This document shows positions 23,700 through 34,493 of a DNA stretch of 64,000 nt, piece after piece (the stretch's first letter is position 1; every line of letters starts with the position of its first letter). The notes under the pieces were generated by a model. It did no database searches. It was not told where the DNA came from and saw only the letters and a program-made list of their open reading frames with translations. The stretch is taken from assembly GCA_009602735.1 (NCBI GenBank), contig WELA01013251.1, positions 142,954 to 206,953 of the forward strand. Reading direction: 5' to 3'. Made by a program: the position numbers and the translations under genes. This stretch comes from Mesotaenium endlicherianum (lineage: Eukaryota > Streptophyta > Zygnematophyceae > Zygnematales > Mesotaeniaceae).

Positions 23700-25400
23700 T
23701 TAAGGGGTGGTTCCTGGGGCTTCAGGATCAGGGGACGGAGATCTGGACCTAGATCTGGACAGCCCTCTAGGTCTGTCAGCTGGCCTTCTAAAGAACCCGG
23801 TTTGCTCTAAAGTTGGACCTCGAGGAGAACGAAGGATGGTAGCCTGCTCTTCAACCACTTGGGTGTTGATGCCCACATAGACAGGCATTCCAGTAGGATG
23901 CTGAAATACATTGGCTAGAGGTACATGCCCCTGAGCGGAGGGGGAGGCTGGCATACCTCTGGCCCACCCGCGTGTCCCTCTTCTGGCATCCCTGTCCTCT
24001 GGGGATTTCTGCCTGTGTCTGCTGCCCAGTACAGTCAGATCAGCTTCTTCCCCTGCTTGGGCAGGTGGGCTGTGGGAGCGAGCGCGGGGTTCAGTAGTCG
24101 CCATAACAGGGATCACATTCCAAACACCTGATCGTGGTTCTTTAAGAAGCGCCCCTACCTGTCCCTGGGTATCCTGAGTACCTGCTGCTGATGCTTCTCC
24201 TCTGCCCTGTTCTTCTTCCTCAGCCTCCTCATCCTCCTCCTCGGAGAGAGTAGGGGTCTCGTCCACTAAGTCGTCCTGCTCCCTAGTAGACATGGAGTAG
24301 TCTACCGACCTCCCTTTCTTAGGGCGCGCTGGAGGTTGCTTGGCCTTCAGCCTACTGATATCTATCCGGCCTGCATTCTTTGCCCATTTGACAAAGGCAT
24401 GCTTTCCCTTAGAGAAGTACTCTCTTCCCCTCCTCCTATGTTCCTTGGTCTCTGCATTCATATTGCTCAGGCATCCATTCAGCCTGGGGTCCCAAGGGGC
24501 AATGTGAGGTGGTAGGATGAGATAGCCGTCTAGGCCATAGTGGAAGTCATCCGGTTGGGCTCGGTCACACTCCTGCTTCTTATTTGTGACGGTCATCCAC
24601 CTCCAGTCTGTTGGCTGCTGGTAGTACTGGGGTCCGTGCTCAGCCTTCCTCAGTTTACACGGGAACCAGTGGGGAGAGAACATCTGCTGTCCTGCTTCCC
24701 TGGCCAAGTACTCCCAGCTCCTTCTCTCAACTTCATTGTAAGCTGGCAGGAGTGTGAGGTAGAATACCGTATCCTTAAAGCTATCGGGCCGCATGCTCAC
24801 CATCCGGATGAGTCTCTGATCTCCCACTATTCCCGGTATGGGGACCGGCTTGTCCTCTGAATCATCTGCGAGATACCGGGCCTGCTCTGCTGTATAGCCC
24901 ACCATCTTAGCATAATCTTCGTAAAGGACCACGCCGGTGTGTGTCTCGATGTACCTGTCCAGTGCTGTAGCTCCTTCCTTCTGTAGCAGTGTTGTCTGTT
25001 CCAGCCTGTTGATCTCCTGGGCTGCCAGCAATGCTTCCTTCAGGTTATCGAAGTTTTGGCCACCCACCACAGTATACCTGTAAGTGGCCAAGCTCTTCTG
25101 TCTGTCCGCTTCAATCTTTTTTCTTTTCTCCTCTTCTGCCGCTGCCGCTTCTTCTTGCTGTTTCTTCTGTCTCTCCTCCTCAGCCTTCCTGAGGTTTTCC
25201 GCTTCCTGATCCTTCTTCCTCTGTGCCTCTTCTGCCGCCTCTTGTTGTTTGCGGACCCTTTCTTGTTCTCTCCTGGTGAGGGACGTCGCCGCCAGCTCCT
25301 TCTGGTATTGCTCCATTGTCCTCCTGGCTTCTTCTGCCTTGCGCTTTCTGTCCTCCTTTTGTGTGGTGGGCGCCATCCTGCACATGTAACCAGGGCACAA
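23700..25400 (-). CDS. B1 third ORF, unknown coiled-coil protein downstream of pol
   Basis: 566 codons in the place where env would lie in a retrovirus, but no signal peptide or membrane segment is seen. Residues about 10-110 are a highly charged Glu/Lys/Arg/Gln coiled coil. A conserved core follows (about 140-330) with DYAKMVGYT, DSFKDT, YNEVERRSWEYLARE, WRWMTV, LPPHIAPWDPRLNG and FSKGKHAF. The tail is acidic, then Arg/Ser-rich (SRSRSRSPSPDP). The same core occurs in B2, B3 and B4. I recognise no family. A nucleic-acid or packaging role is only a guess from the charge and RS tail. It is transcribed in the same direction as pol; how it is expressed is not visible. Confidence 0.75.
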   Translation of the reverse strand: MCPGYMCRMAPTTQKEDRKRKAEEARRTMEQYQKELAATSLTRREQERVRKQQEAAEEAQRKKDQEAENLRKAEEERQKKQQEEAAAAEEEKRKKIEADRQKSLATYRYTVVGGQNFDNLKEALLAAQEINRLEQTTLLQKEGATALDRYIETHTGVVLYEDYAKMVGYTAEQARYLADDSEDKPVPIPGIVGDQRLIRMVSMRPDSFKDTVFYLTLLPAYNEVERRSWEYLAREAGQQMFSPHWFPCKLRKAEHGPQYYQQPTDWRWMTVTNKKQECDRAQPDDFHYGLDGYLILPPHIAPWDPRLNGCLSNMNAETKEHRRRGREYFSKGKHAFVKWAKNAGRIDISRLKAKQPPARPKKGRSVDYSMSTREQDDLVDETPTLSEEEDEEAEEEEQGRGEASAAGTQDTQGQVGALLKEPRSGVWNVIPVMATTEPRARSHSPPAQAGEEADLTVLGSRHRQKSPEDRDARRGTRGWARGMPASPSAQGHVPLANVFQHPTGMPVYVGINTQVVEEQATILRSPRGPTLEQTGFFRRPADRPRGLSRSRSRSPSPDPEAPGTTP

Positions 25401-25643
25401 GTTAGTAGGATATGGACCTTTGTCATAGGGATTGCAGGAAGTATGTTAGTATTTAGTATAGTGGCTTCGCTGCTGTTTACCTTACAGGATGATTGCTAAA
25501 AGTTGACGTAGTTGCGATGCGCTACACATAAACGTATGAGTGTGTTTTTATCGCTCTCGCTCACTAACTGTCATATATTTTCCCCTCCAACTTAAATGGA
25601 GACAGGACCGCCTGTCACCTTCCCGTGTCAACTGAAATGACAG
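25401..25643 (-). promoter_or_regulatory. B1 spacer between pol and third ORF, with internal polypurine-like repeat
   Basis: On the element strand the spacer holds AAGTTGGAGGGG (25582-25594), nearly the same as the polypurine tract beside the 3' LTR, plus TGACAG words. The spacer may drive or help express the third ORF, or be a second plus-strand priming site. Both are inferences. Confidence 0.4.
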
Positions 25644-28600
25644 TTATGGAGGGACTCCAGCGGCCCGAAGGTGGAACCGTGTCAACGCCCCTTTGGCATT
25701 GGTCAAGTGGTCCTTAAACTCCCAAGTGTCCCCAGAGGCATCGTAACCCTTCCATCGAATGAGGTATTTCATGACATATTTAGACGATCGACGGACCGAG
25801 CGAGCGTCTAAAATCTCATCGACCTCATATTCCTCAGGGTCGCCGTCCCGGACAGCGGGGACCGGTCCCGGTTGGACAGGGAACCGACCTGTGAACAGTG
25901 TATCACCTTTGATGTACGGTTCCAGGAAGGAGACATTAAAGACCGGGTGCCCCTTGTATTCAGCTGACATGTTCAGTTTGTAAGCATTCTGACCGACACG
26001 ACGGACCACCGAATATGGACCGACCCAGACAGGGCCAAGCTTTTTCTTGACCACACCAGGGAGGTACAGGTGCTGAGAATGCAGTTTGACTAAATCCCCC
26101 TTGGAAAATGTCAGTTCCCGACGGTGTTGATTAGCGTATTTTTGTTGGTTTTCTTGGGCCGTGTGCAAGTTTCGTTGGACTTCTGACAGGGTGTCAGCAA
26201 ACTCCTGAGTTAACTGGAGGGAGACCGGGTTGTCAATCCCTTCAGGGTGAGTTAAAGATTCCCCTAGCACATCTAGAGGAGACTTAGGGACTCTACCCAG
26301 GCTGAGTTCAAAAGGAGTTTTGCCCGTTGACGCGTGCACCGCACTGTTGACCGCAAACTGAATTTGAGGCAACAGGTCATCCCAATTATCTTGTTTTTGG
26401 TTAATATATGCTCTCAGCACCTCCTGCAGAACTCGGTTAGTTCTTTCAGTCTGCCCATCAGTCTGAGGGTGGTTTGCTGTGCTGAGCAGCTGTTTGACTC
26501 CCATTAACCCCATTAAAGCTCTCCAGAACTTAGAGGTGAATTTTGAGTCTCTGTCTGAGATGATATTAGAAGGGAGCCCATGTTGGCATACTACATGGTT
26601 GTAAAACTGTCTCGCTGTTTCGAGTGCAGTCACTTTGACAGTTGTGGGGATAAAAATGACCATTTTTGTCAGTTTATCCACGACTACCAGTATTGAATCA
26701 TGCCCGTTGGCAGTTCTTGGTAGTGAGACCACCCAGTCCATGGATATAGTTTCCCAGCGTCCCGCTGGGATGGGTAGCGGTTGCAAGAGACCTCCGGGTG
26801 GTGTGTGCCGAGACTTATTTCTCTGACACTGGTCACAGGACTTGACATATTTCAAGACCTCCCGGGGTAACCCCTCCCAATGATAATGTTTTGCCAGTTT
26901 GCCAACAGTTTTGGCCTGCCCCAAATGTCCACCCAGGAGACTGTCATGAGCTTGACTCAGTAAGAGAGACCTTATTTCCAAGTTATTAGGAATGACCAGC
27001 TTCAGCCTGCCTGAAGTGGTTTCAGTCACCCAGACCCCTCCCTTGAGCTTATACCCGAGTGCAGTAGCACGACACACACCAGTAGTGGGGCTGGGCTCAA
27101 ATGTTGGGTCAGAAAGGTAGGCTTTCCTAAGTTGTTCAAGGAAGGACTTTTTCACCTTTAGTGAAGTGAGTGCACACAGGACTTTATCTACAGCATGCTG
27201 ACTAAAGTTCCTTTCTTGCAAGTCAGGTCTTCTAGAGAGTGCATCAGCAGGATTCAACTTCCCTGGTTTGTAGTCGATCTGGACTTGGAACTGCTCCAGC
27301 ATCTGGCTCCAGCGGTTCTCCCTCCTCGACAGCTTGGACTTCTTCTGAAAGTGGGTCAGAGCTAGATGATCTGTAATCACCTTAAAAGCTTTACCATGTA
27401 AGTATGCTCTCCACTGTTTGAGTACATGAATGATAGCTAGCAGCTCTTTATCATGCACTGAGTAATTAATCTCCGCTGGATTAAATTTCATAGACTCATA
27501 CAACACAGGATGCCACTCCTGCCGTACCTTACCATCCTTTGTGGTTTTGTCAGCAGGCTGCAACAAAATAGCACCCATGGCAAAATCAGAGGCATCAGTA
27601 ACCACCTGCACCGGTTTGCTGGGGTCATACACGGCTAGCACTGGGGCAGAACAAAGGGCATCTTTAAGGGTCTGGAAGGCAGCCTGCTGCTCTTCCCCCC
27701 ACACATACCCGATGTCTTTCTTAGTAAGGTCAGTCAGTTTACTGGCCTTTGTGGAATAATTCTCAATAAATCTCCTATAGTAGTTAGCCAACCCGAGGAA
27801 GGATCTAACTTCAGAGACAGACTGTGGTACTGGCCAGTCCCTTATGGTCTGGACTTTCTTAGGATCCACACTGATGCCCTCTTTACTGACAACGTGGCCT
27901 AAGAATTCAATACTTTCCTTAAAGAAATCACACTTGCTCATTTTAGCATACAAGTGATTTTTCCGCAGAGTGTCCAGCACTTTCTTTAAGTGTTCAGTGT
28001 GCTGAGCTTCATCTTTAGAGAAAATTAAAATATCATCCAGGAAAACTTGCACAAACTTATCCAAATAAGGTCTGAAAATGTCATTCATAGCACCCATAAA
28101 GGTAGCAGGAGCATTAGTCAGTCCAAATGGCATCACGTTGAACTCATAGTGTCCATAACGTGTGCGGAAAGCAGTCTTGTGTTCATCCCCCTCAGCAATT
28201 CTGATTTGATGATAACCACTCTTGAGATCTATCTTACTGAACACCTTAGCGCCAGACAGGGTATCAAGCAAGTCCTCGATTCTGGGTAAAGCATACTTGT
28301 TCTTTACTGTAATTCTGTTCAGGGCTCTGTAATCCACACACATCCGCATACTGCCATCCTTTTTCTTAACAAATAGGATAGGTGCGCCGTACGGTGATTT
28401 ACTGGGAGAAATGTAACCATTTTCCTCCAGCTCTGCAATCTGTGTTTTCAACTCCTCGCTCTCCAAATAAGACAAGCCATAAGTGCGTTGCCAGGGTGGC
28501 TGGCTACCAGGTAATAGATCAATCCTATGATCTACTTCCCTTTTAGGGGGTAGTCCTGGAGGCATGTTAAACACATCAGTGTACTGAGCAACAATTTTTG

Positions 28601-29360
28601 CAGCAGTAGGGTGCTCCGGAGGGCTTACCTTTTTCTCAACCACTTCTTCAGGTTGAGGAGGTACCTCTCTTAGCAGCAGACAGAACATTCTGTCTTCCTT
28701 CTGGTTCCAGCTTTTGACGAACTCCATTGCATTCAGCAACTTGCATCCTTCTGGAAGCCTCTTCTTTTCCTTCATTTGCCATCCACACAGGACAAGAGGA
28801 AGAGCACTGGTGGGTGCCAAGTCAGTCTGCCCATCACTGGCTCCTCTCACTTTAACTGTACCTCTGCTCCAACACACTTCAGCTTGATGTCTATTAAGCC
28901 AGGACCTGCCTAGCACGAGATCATAAAAGCCAGTGTTGAGTACCTCAAATGTAAGCGTTTCAGTTAGAACTGCAATGCCAGAACCTAACTGGACCTCAAT
29001 AGGCTTGGTTATAACTCCTCCCGGGATACTTGAGGCATCTCCAAGGAATATTTTTCTATTCCCTTGGGTGACAGTAGGCAGCCTTAGCCGCTTAACTAAG
29101 TCCTTGTGAATAAAAGTATGTGACGCCCCTCCGTCAACAAATGCCCTCACCTTCCTACCTGCAATCATGCAATGCAGTAGGATAGGGGGGACTGTCTTTT
29201 CCTGACTTTCGCATTGTTCTCCTGACGTAGCAAAGAAATGTTGGACATCAGGTGGAACAAGAGCATCCAGAGTGTGCACTCTCTGGACGTCTATATTACT
29301 GATGGTCTCCTTTATCTGTTTGTCAGGCATGCATAGTGAATCCAGTTCAGCAGGACCCAT
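25644..29360 (-). CDS. B1 pol polyprotein (protease, RT, RNase H, integrase, chromodomain)
   Basis: About 1,238 codons. Domains in order: aspartic protease [12 protein letters not shown] (74-85); reverse transcriptase from about 290 with FLDDILIFS (440-448); RNase H with [14 protein letters not shown] (about 590); integrase HHCC with CDQCQRNK (about 850) and core with [11 protein letters not shown]; and a C-terminal chromodomain, [17 protein letters not shown]. These place it in the chromovirus branch of Ty3/Gypsy. It lies downstream of gag in the same direction; gag and pol are close together, as in families that use read-through or frameshifting. Confidence 0.95.
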   Translation of the reverse strand: MGPAELDSLCMPDKQIKETISNIDVQRVHTLDALVPPDVQHFFATSGEQCESQEKTVPPILLHCMIAGRKVRAFVDGGASHTFIHKDLVKRLRLPTVTQGNRKIFLGDASSIPGGVITKPIEVQLGSGIAVLTETLTFEVLNTGFYDLVLGRSWLNRHQAEVCWSRGTVKVRGASDGQTDLAPTSALPLVLCGWQMKEKKRLPEGCKLLNAMEFVKSWNQKEDRMFCLLLREVPPQPEEVVEKKVSPPEHPTAAKIVAQYTDVFNMPPGLPPKREVDHRIDLLPGSQPPWQRTYGLSYLESEELKTQIAELEENGYISPSKSPYGAPILFVKKKDGSMRMCVDYRALNRITVKNKYALPRIEDLLDTLSGAKVFSKIDLKSGYHQIRIAEGDEHKTAFRTRYGHYEFNVMPFGLTNAPATFMGAMNDIFRPYLDKFVQVFLDDILIFSKDEAQHTEHLKKVLDTLRKNHLYAKMSKCDFFKESIEFLGHVVSKEGISVDPKKVQTIRDWPVPQSVSEVRSFLGLANYYRRFIENYSTKASKLTDLTKKDIGYVWGEEQQAAFQTLKDALCSAPVLAVYDPSKPVQVVTDASDFAMGAILLQPADKTTKDGKVRQEWHPVLYESMKFNPAEINYSVHDKELLAIIHVLKQWRAYLHGKAFKVITDHLALTHFQKKSKLSRRENRWSQMLEQFQVQIDYKPGKLNPADALSRRPDLQERNFSQHAVDKVLCALTSLKVKKSFLEQLRKAYLSDPTFEPSPTTGVCRATALGYKLKGGVWVTETTSGRLKLVIPNNLEIRSLLLSQAHDSLLGGHLGQAKTVGKLAKHYHWEGLPREVLKYVKSCDQCQRNKSRHTPPGGLLQPLPIPAGRWETISMDWVVSLPRTANGHDSILVVVDKLTKMVIFIPTTVKVTALETARQFYNHVVCQHGLPSNIISDRDSKFTSKFWRALMGLMGVKQLLSTANHPQTDGQTERTNRVLQEVLRAYINQKQDNWDDLLPQIQFAVNSAVHASTGKTPFELSLGRVPKSPLDVLGESLTHPEGIDNPVSLQLTQEFADTLSEVQRNLHTAQENQQKYANQHRRELTFSKGDLVKLHSQHLYLPGVVKKKLGPVWVGPYSVVRRVGQNAYKLNMSAEYKGHPVFNVSFLEPYIKGDTLFTGRFPVQPGPVPAVRDGDPEEYEVDEILDARSVRRSSKYVMKYLIRWKGYDASGDTWEFKDHLTNAKGALTRFHLRAAGVPP

Positions 29361-29428
29361 AATACCTGCTACGAGGGCAGCTAGTGACGACTCACTATCT
29401 CTAGCATCCTCACAGTCAGTAGACTGGA

Positions 29429-30907
29429 TTACTGACTGTTGCTGTCTTTTAAAGGCTGGTCTTTTCTCTCGACCTTAGGCAGGTGCTTGACCGGACACTG
29501 TTCTCTGTAGTGGCCTTTCTGCTGACAATGGTAGCAAGTAGATTTTGCTGAGGCTGGTCTCGGCTTAGTCCTACCACCACCCCTTCCATAGCCACCTCGA
29601 GAGGGACCACCTCTACCTCTAGACTGAATAGCATTGTACTCATACTCATATTCATCACCCTGATTATCCTCAGCCTGGTCTCCTTCAACTGCATTGTAGG
29701 AACCGTGGGGCTTTTTGACAATCTTAGACACCAAAGCGTTACTCTGGCGCTTGTGATTGAACTGCTGCTGATCCCAGGCGTCAGCATCCTGGATCAAGTC
29801 AGCCAGTTTCTCATACTTTTTCTCAGCAAAATGACCAGAGACCTCGGATTTCAAGCCATACCTGAAGTATGCTATCCTATACCGTTCTGGCAAATCAGGC
29901 TGCTTCATCATGTTCTCTTGGAACTTTTGAGCAAACTCAGCAACTGAAGTGGTCTGCTTCAGTGTCAGGGAGATCATCGCATAGATAGCTTTCTCCTGCT
30001 GGTTGATGACATCAAACTTCTCATGCAACTTCTCGACAAACTCTACCCACGTAGGGTCACCGAGTTGCCGAGCCTTACGCTCTTCCTTCCAGTAAAGCCA
30101 CCAGTCTGCGGCACTGCCTTTCAGTAGCGCACCGGTGTGCCTGACCTTCTCGTAATCTTGCAGTTCTGGGTAGTTCTCCAGCCACTGCTCAACATCCGCG
30201 AGAAACTTGATCAGGTAATATTTTCTGTTTCCCTCAGGATCATAGTCCTGGGGAGGTTTCGGCTTGGGCTTACTAGGCCCTCGGCCACCACCACTAGTGG
30301 TGTGAGACCCCAGTTGGTCTCTGTCCCGGAGTAGGGACATTATGATTCTTTTGTCCTCCTGCTGGGACTGATACATGGTCGCCATTTGCGACTGCATCTG
30401 AACGAACAATGCTCCCAAGTCTACATTTTGGGGTGGTAGATTAGCAAATGCAGCAGCAGCATTGGCATCTACTCGCTGAGTAGTGTCCTCAACAATCCCT
30501 CTTGCTCCTGCAGCAGCAATTCCTGCCGCATTCAGCCGGTCACGTATTTGACCTAGGGGTACATTGAGTTGTACGGCAGGAGGTGGGTTCAGAACATTGG
30601 CCCTTGATGCCATAAGTTCTTCAACAGTGCGCTCGTCAGCTGGCTGTCCTTCCCTCCTTTGTATATCTTCAGCGGCCTTTGCTACTTGTTCAGCTTCTAG
30701 TCTGGCTATCTCCTCCTCAGCTTGCTGAGCTGCGACTGAGGCAATAGCAGCTGCCTCATCTGCAGCCTCCCTAGCTGCAGTATCCGCTACTGCTTCCGAA
30801 TAGGTACGGTTTCCCGCTACATGGCTTTCCGCCTGGTTTTCGACATTCTCGTTATCCTGGTTCTCCATGTCTTGGGAGTTGCTAGTTTGAGACCTTGTCC
30901 TTACCAT
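29429..30907 (-). CDS. B1 gag with zinc knuckle
   Basis: 492 codons starting at the ATG about 35 bases after the LTR. An Ala/Glu-rich N-terminal coiled region (about 40-100) leads to a capsid-like core ([36 protein letters not shown]), an RG-rich basic stretch ([16 protein letters not shown]) and one CCHC zinc knuckle, [14 protein letters not shown], near the C-terminus. Typical Ty3/Gypsy gag, expected to form the particle and bind RNA. Confidence 0.93.
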   Translation of the reverse strand: MVRTRSQTSNSQDMENQDNENVENQAESHVAGNRTYSEAVADTAAREAADEAAAIASVAAQQAEEEIARLEAEQVAKAAEDIQRREGQPADERTVEELMASRANVLNPPPAVQLNVPLGQIRDRLNAAGIAAAGARGIVEDTTQRVDANAAAAFANLPPQNVDLGALFVQMQSQMATMYQSQQEDKRIIMSLLRDRDQLGSHTTSGGGRGPSKPKPKPPQDYDPEGNRKYYLIKFLADVEQWLENYPELQDYEKVRHTGALLKGSAADWWLYWKEERKARQLGDPTWVEFVEKLHEKFDVINQQEKAIYAMISLTLKQTTSVAEFAQKFQENMMKQPDLPERYRIAYFRYGLKSEVSGHFAEKKYEKLADLIQDADAWDQQQFNHKRQSNALVSKIVKKPHGSYNAVEGDQAEDNQGDEYEYEYNAIQSRGRGGPSRGGYGRGGGRTKPRPASAKSTCYHCQQKGHYREQCPVKHLPKVERKDQPLKDSNSQ

Positions 30908-30941
30908 ACAAAGAAGACTGTGATAACTGCTCCGATACCAC

Positions 30942-31687
30942 TGAAATGAATCGACTTACCAAATAGGCGATTAACAATTAATAAAGATCTTTATATCAGC
31001 AAGTAATCTTTATGAAAATTTCCGTTAACTCGTTTAAACGGCAAAGGACAATACACTAGCAGGGAATACTACTCGTCAGTCAAATGAGAGTAAACTACAT
31101 CAACAATGCAAATCAGTAAACTCATACATAAGCAAGGTTAGAAGACAGTGCGTATCAATGGCTTCTCGCCTTGGATTCAGATCTCTCTCAGTAAGCTGTA
31201 CAAGAGAGTTGGCCTCGTTTCCGAATGCCAAACTCGAGAGCAATGCCTAGCATATGTACATGGAATGAGTTTACTGTTCAACGGTCAGTGCGATGGCACC
31301 GCCTACCCGGGAGTTAACCACGTTGGTAGGACCTCGGTTAACCAAATCCACCGCCATCTCCCATCATCCCGAATAGCCATCCATCATGGGGATGTCATCT
31401 GGCCATTCCTCTAGCAGGTGGTACTTAGATGCATATCAAGGCAGTTCGCTGCTACCGAGCACGGAAGTCAGCTGGCTGTCAAAGAATGTGTCAGCAAGCT
31501 GACTTAAGTTGACTTCAGCCTGCTGCTTTTGGCCGAGTCATTAAACTGATAATTATGTAAAGTCCAGCAGACTGATTATTAACTAAAGTTCAGCAGACTG
31601 ACTACTAACTAAAGGTCAGCAGGCTGAACTAAATTAACTATTACATTTAAATGAATATCATATCTACTAATATACTGATTCATTACA
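30942..31687 (-). repeat. B1 5' LTR
   Basis: 746 bases. The primer-binding site lies directly beside it at about 30926-30940. It also contains an 88-codon open frame on the opposite strand (31148-31414), shared with other LTR copies. Confidence 0.95.
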
Positions 31688-32168
31688 CTTCTGCACAGGG
31701 ATTCACCACTCTTTCACCAGCTTCTTGTGCACAAAGTTTGCACTTGCGCCACTGTCAACCATACACTTCGCCTTGTTGCCGTCGACCACTCCTTCCACGA
31801 TGATAGGCTTGTCAATATCTTGTCTTTCGCTTCTCGGCAGGCTCCTGGGGATAACCTCCTTGTGAGTTCTCGTCTTCACGCCAGTAGACACCCCAGAACG
31901 ACTTACTGGCGTGCTCCTTTTTCCTGCTGTTGAGGTTGCTTCGCCTTCACATGACAGTCTCGAGCAGGGTCCTCTCGGCTTGTAATTCTGTTGCCTGCGC
32001 TGGTTTTGAGCAAGTCCCGACTCCATAGGTACTGGACCTTGAACACTCGTGCTTGGCACTTGAGATCCAAAGTGTCGATATCCTCCAAAGTTGTGGCTGT
32101 CCCACTGCCTCTGACTATACTCCACGACCCTTGTTGCCAATGCCATCATTTCTCCAAGACTGGTAGGT
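31688..32168 (-). pseudogene. element A, fragment with protease motif, between B1 and B2
   Basis: This 481-base island belongs to A, not to the B family. Its minus strand shows a basic gag-like stretch and the retroviral-type aspartic protease motif VDSGASANFVHKKL. It is bounded by the B1 duplication CTTCT on the left and the B2 duplication on the right. Confidence 0.8.
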
Positions 32169-32887
32169 TGTAATGAATCAGTATGCTGGTTGACATAATA
32201 TTCATTTAAATAATATAGTTAAATAAGTTCAGCCTGCTGAACTCTAATTAAAAATCAGTCTGCTAGACTTTATACTTAATATCAGTTTAATGACTCAGGC
32301 CGGAAGTAGCAGGCTGAGGTCACCTTAAGTCAGCTGCTGACACATTCTTTGACAGCCAGCTGACTTCCGTACTTGGTAGCAGCGAACTGCCTCGATATGC
32401 ATCTAAGTGTGGTATGCTAGATGAATGGCCAGATGACATCCCTATGATGGATGGCGATTCGGGATGATGGGAGATGGCGGTGGATTTGGTTAACCGAGAT
32501 CCTACCAACGTGGTTAACTCCGGGGTAGGCGGTGCCATCGCACTGACCGTTGAACAGTAAACTCATTCCATGTACATATGCTAGGCATTGCTCTCGAGTT
32601 CGGCATTTGGAAACGAGGCCAACTCTCTTGTACAGCTTACTGAGAGAGATCTGAATCCAAGGGGAGAAGCCATTGATACGCACTGTCTTCTAACCTTGCT
32701 TATGTATGAGTTTACTGATTTGCATTATTGATGCTAGTTCACTCGCGTTTGACTGACGAGCATTATTCACTGCTAGTGTGTTGTCCTTTGCCGCTAAACC
32801 AGTAACGGAAATACCATAAAGATTACTTGCTGATATAAAGATCTTTATTAATTGTTAATTGCCTATTTGGTAAGACGATTCATTTCA
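32169..32887 (+). repeat. B2 5' LTR
   Basis: 719 bases, TG…CA ends, in opposite orientation to the B1 LTRs. The primer site GTGGTACCGGAGCAG follows directly. Confidence 0.93.
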
Positions 32888-32921
32888 GTGGTACCGGAGC
32901 AGTTATCACAGTCTTCTTTGT

Positions 32922-34424
32922 ATGGTAAGGACAAGGTCTCAAACTAGCAACTCCCGAGACATGGAGAACCGAGATAACGAGAATGTCAAAAACCATGCGG
33001 AAAGCCATGTAGCGGGAAACCGTACCTATTCTGAAGCAGTAGCAGATACTGCAGCTAGGAAGGCTGCAGATGAGGCAGCTGCTATTGCCGCAGTCGCAGC
33101 ACAGCAAGCTGAGGAGGAGAGAGCCAGGCTAGAAGCTGAACAATTAGCAAAGGCCGCTGAAGATACAGAAAGGAGGGAAAGACAGCCAGCTGACGAGCGC
33201 ACTGTCGAGGAACTTATGGCATCAAGGGCCAATGTTCTGAACCCACCTCCTGCTGTACAACTCAATGTACCCCTAGGTCAAATACGTGACCGGCTGAATG
33301 CGGCAAGAATTGCTGCTGCAGGAGCGAGAGGGACTGTTGAGGACAATACTCAGCAAGTAGAGGTCAATGCTGCTTCTGCATTTGCTTACCTACGACCCCA
33401 GAGAGTGGACTTGGGAGCGTTATTCGTTCAGATGCAGTCGCAAATGGCGACCATGTATCAGTCCCAACAGGAGGACAAACGAATCATAATGTCTCCACTG
33501 CGAGACAGAGACCAACTGGGGTCTCAAACCACTAGTGGTGGTGGCCGAGGGCCTAGTAAGCCCAAGCCGAAACCTCCCCAGGAATATGATCCTGAGGGAA
33601 ACCGAAAATATTACTTGATCAAGTTTCTTGCGGATGTTGAGCAGTGGCTGGAGAACTACCCAGAACTGCAAGATCACGAGAAGGTCAGGCACACCGGTGC
33701 GCTACTGAAAGGCAGTGCCGCAGACTGGTGGCTTTACTGGAAAGGAGAGCGTAAGGCTCGGCAACTCGGTGACCCTACGTGGGTAGAGTTTGTCGAGAAG
33801 TTGCATGAGAAGTTTGATGTCATCAACCAGCAGGAGAAAGCTATCTATGCGATGATCTCCCTGACACTGAAGCAGACCACTTCAGTTGCTGAGTTTGCTC
33901 AAAAGTTCCAGGAGAACATGATGAAGCAGCCAGACTTGCCAGAACGGTATAGGATAGCATACTTCAGGTATGGCTTGAAATCCGAGGTCTCTGGTCATTT
34001 TGCTGAGAAAAAGTATGAGAAACTGGCTGACTTGATCCAGGATGCTGATGCCTGGGATCAGCAGCAGTTCAATCACAAGCGCCAGAGTAATGCTTTGGTG
34101 TCTAAGATTGTCAAAAAGCCCCACGGTTCCTACAATGCAGTTGAAGGAGACCAGGCTGAGGATAATCAGGGTGATGGATATGAGTATGAGTCNGGGTGAT
34201 GGATATGAATATGAGTATAATGCCATACAGTCTAGAAGTAGAGGTGGTTTCTCTTGAGGTGGCTATGGAAGAGGTGGTGGTAGGACTAAGCCGAGACCAG
34301 CCTCAGCCAAATCCACTTGCTACCATTGTCAACAGTTGGTCCACTACAGAGAACAGTGTCCAGTCAAGCACCTCCCTAAGGTCGAGAGAAAAGACCAGCC
34401 TTTAAAAGACAGCAACAGTCAGTA
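32922..34424 (+). pseudogene. B2 gag fossil
   Basis: Nearly the same as B1 gag at the protein level: Ala/Glu-rich N-terminal part, capsid-like core and RG-rich stretch. Zinc-knuckle remains lie near the 3' end. Broken. Confidence 0.88.
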
Positions 34425-34493
34425 ATCCAGTCTACTGACTGTGAGGATGCTAGAGATAGTGAGTCGTCACTAGCTGCCCTCGTAGCAGGTATT

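Larger units (their letters stand above)
22844..31687 (-). mobile_element. element B1: Ty3/Gypsy chromovirus with third ORF, looks nearly whole
   Basis: 8,844 bases on the minus strand, inserted into element A with a perfect CTTCT duplication (22839-22843 and 31688-31692). Order 5' to 3': LTR 30942-31687, primer site TGGTATCGGAGCAG, gag, pol with chromodomain, intergenic spacer, third ORF, polypurine tract (AAGTTGGAGGGAT), LTR 22844-23586. The two LTRs differ at only about 2 percent of sites by eye, so this is the youngest copy in the window. Gag, pol and the third ORF all appear open over their length. Confidence 0.95.

Noticed and set aside
23700-25400. Third ORF of the B family considered as an envelope gene
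   Set aside because: There is no signal peptide, membrane anchor or cysteine pattern. The protein is charged, coiled and RS-rich instead.
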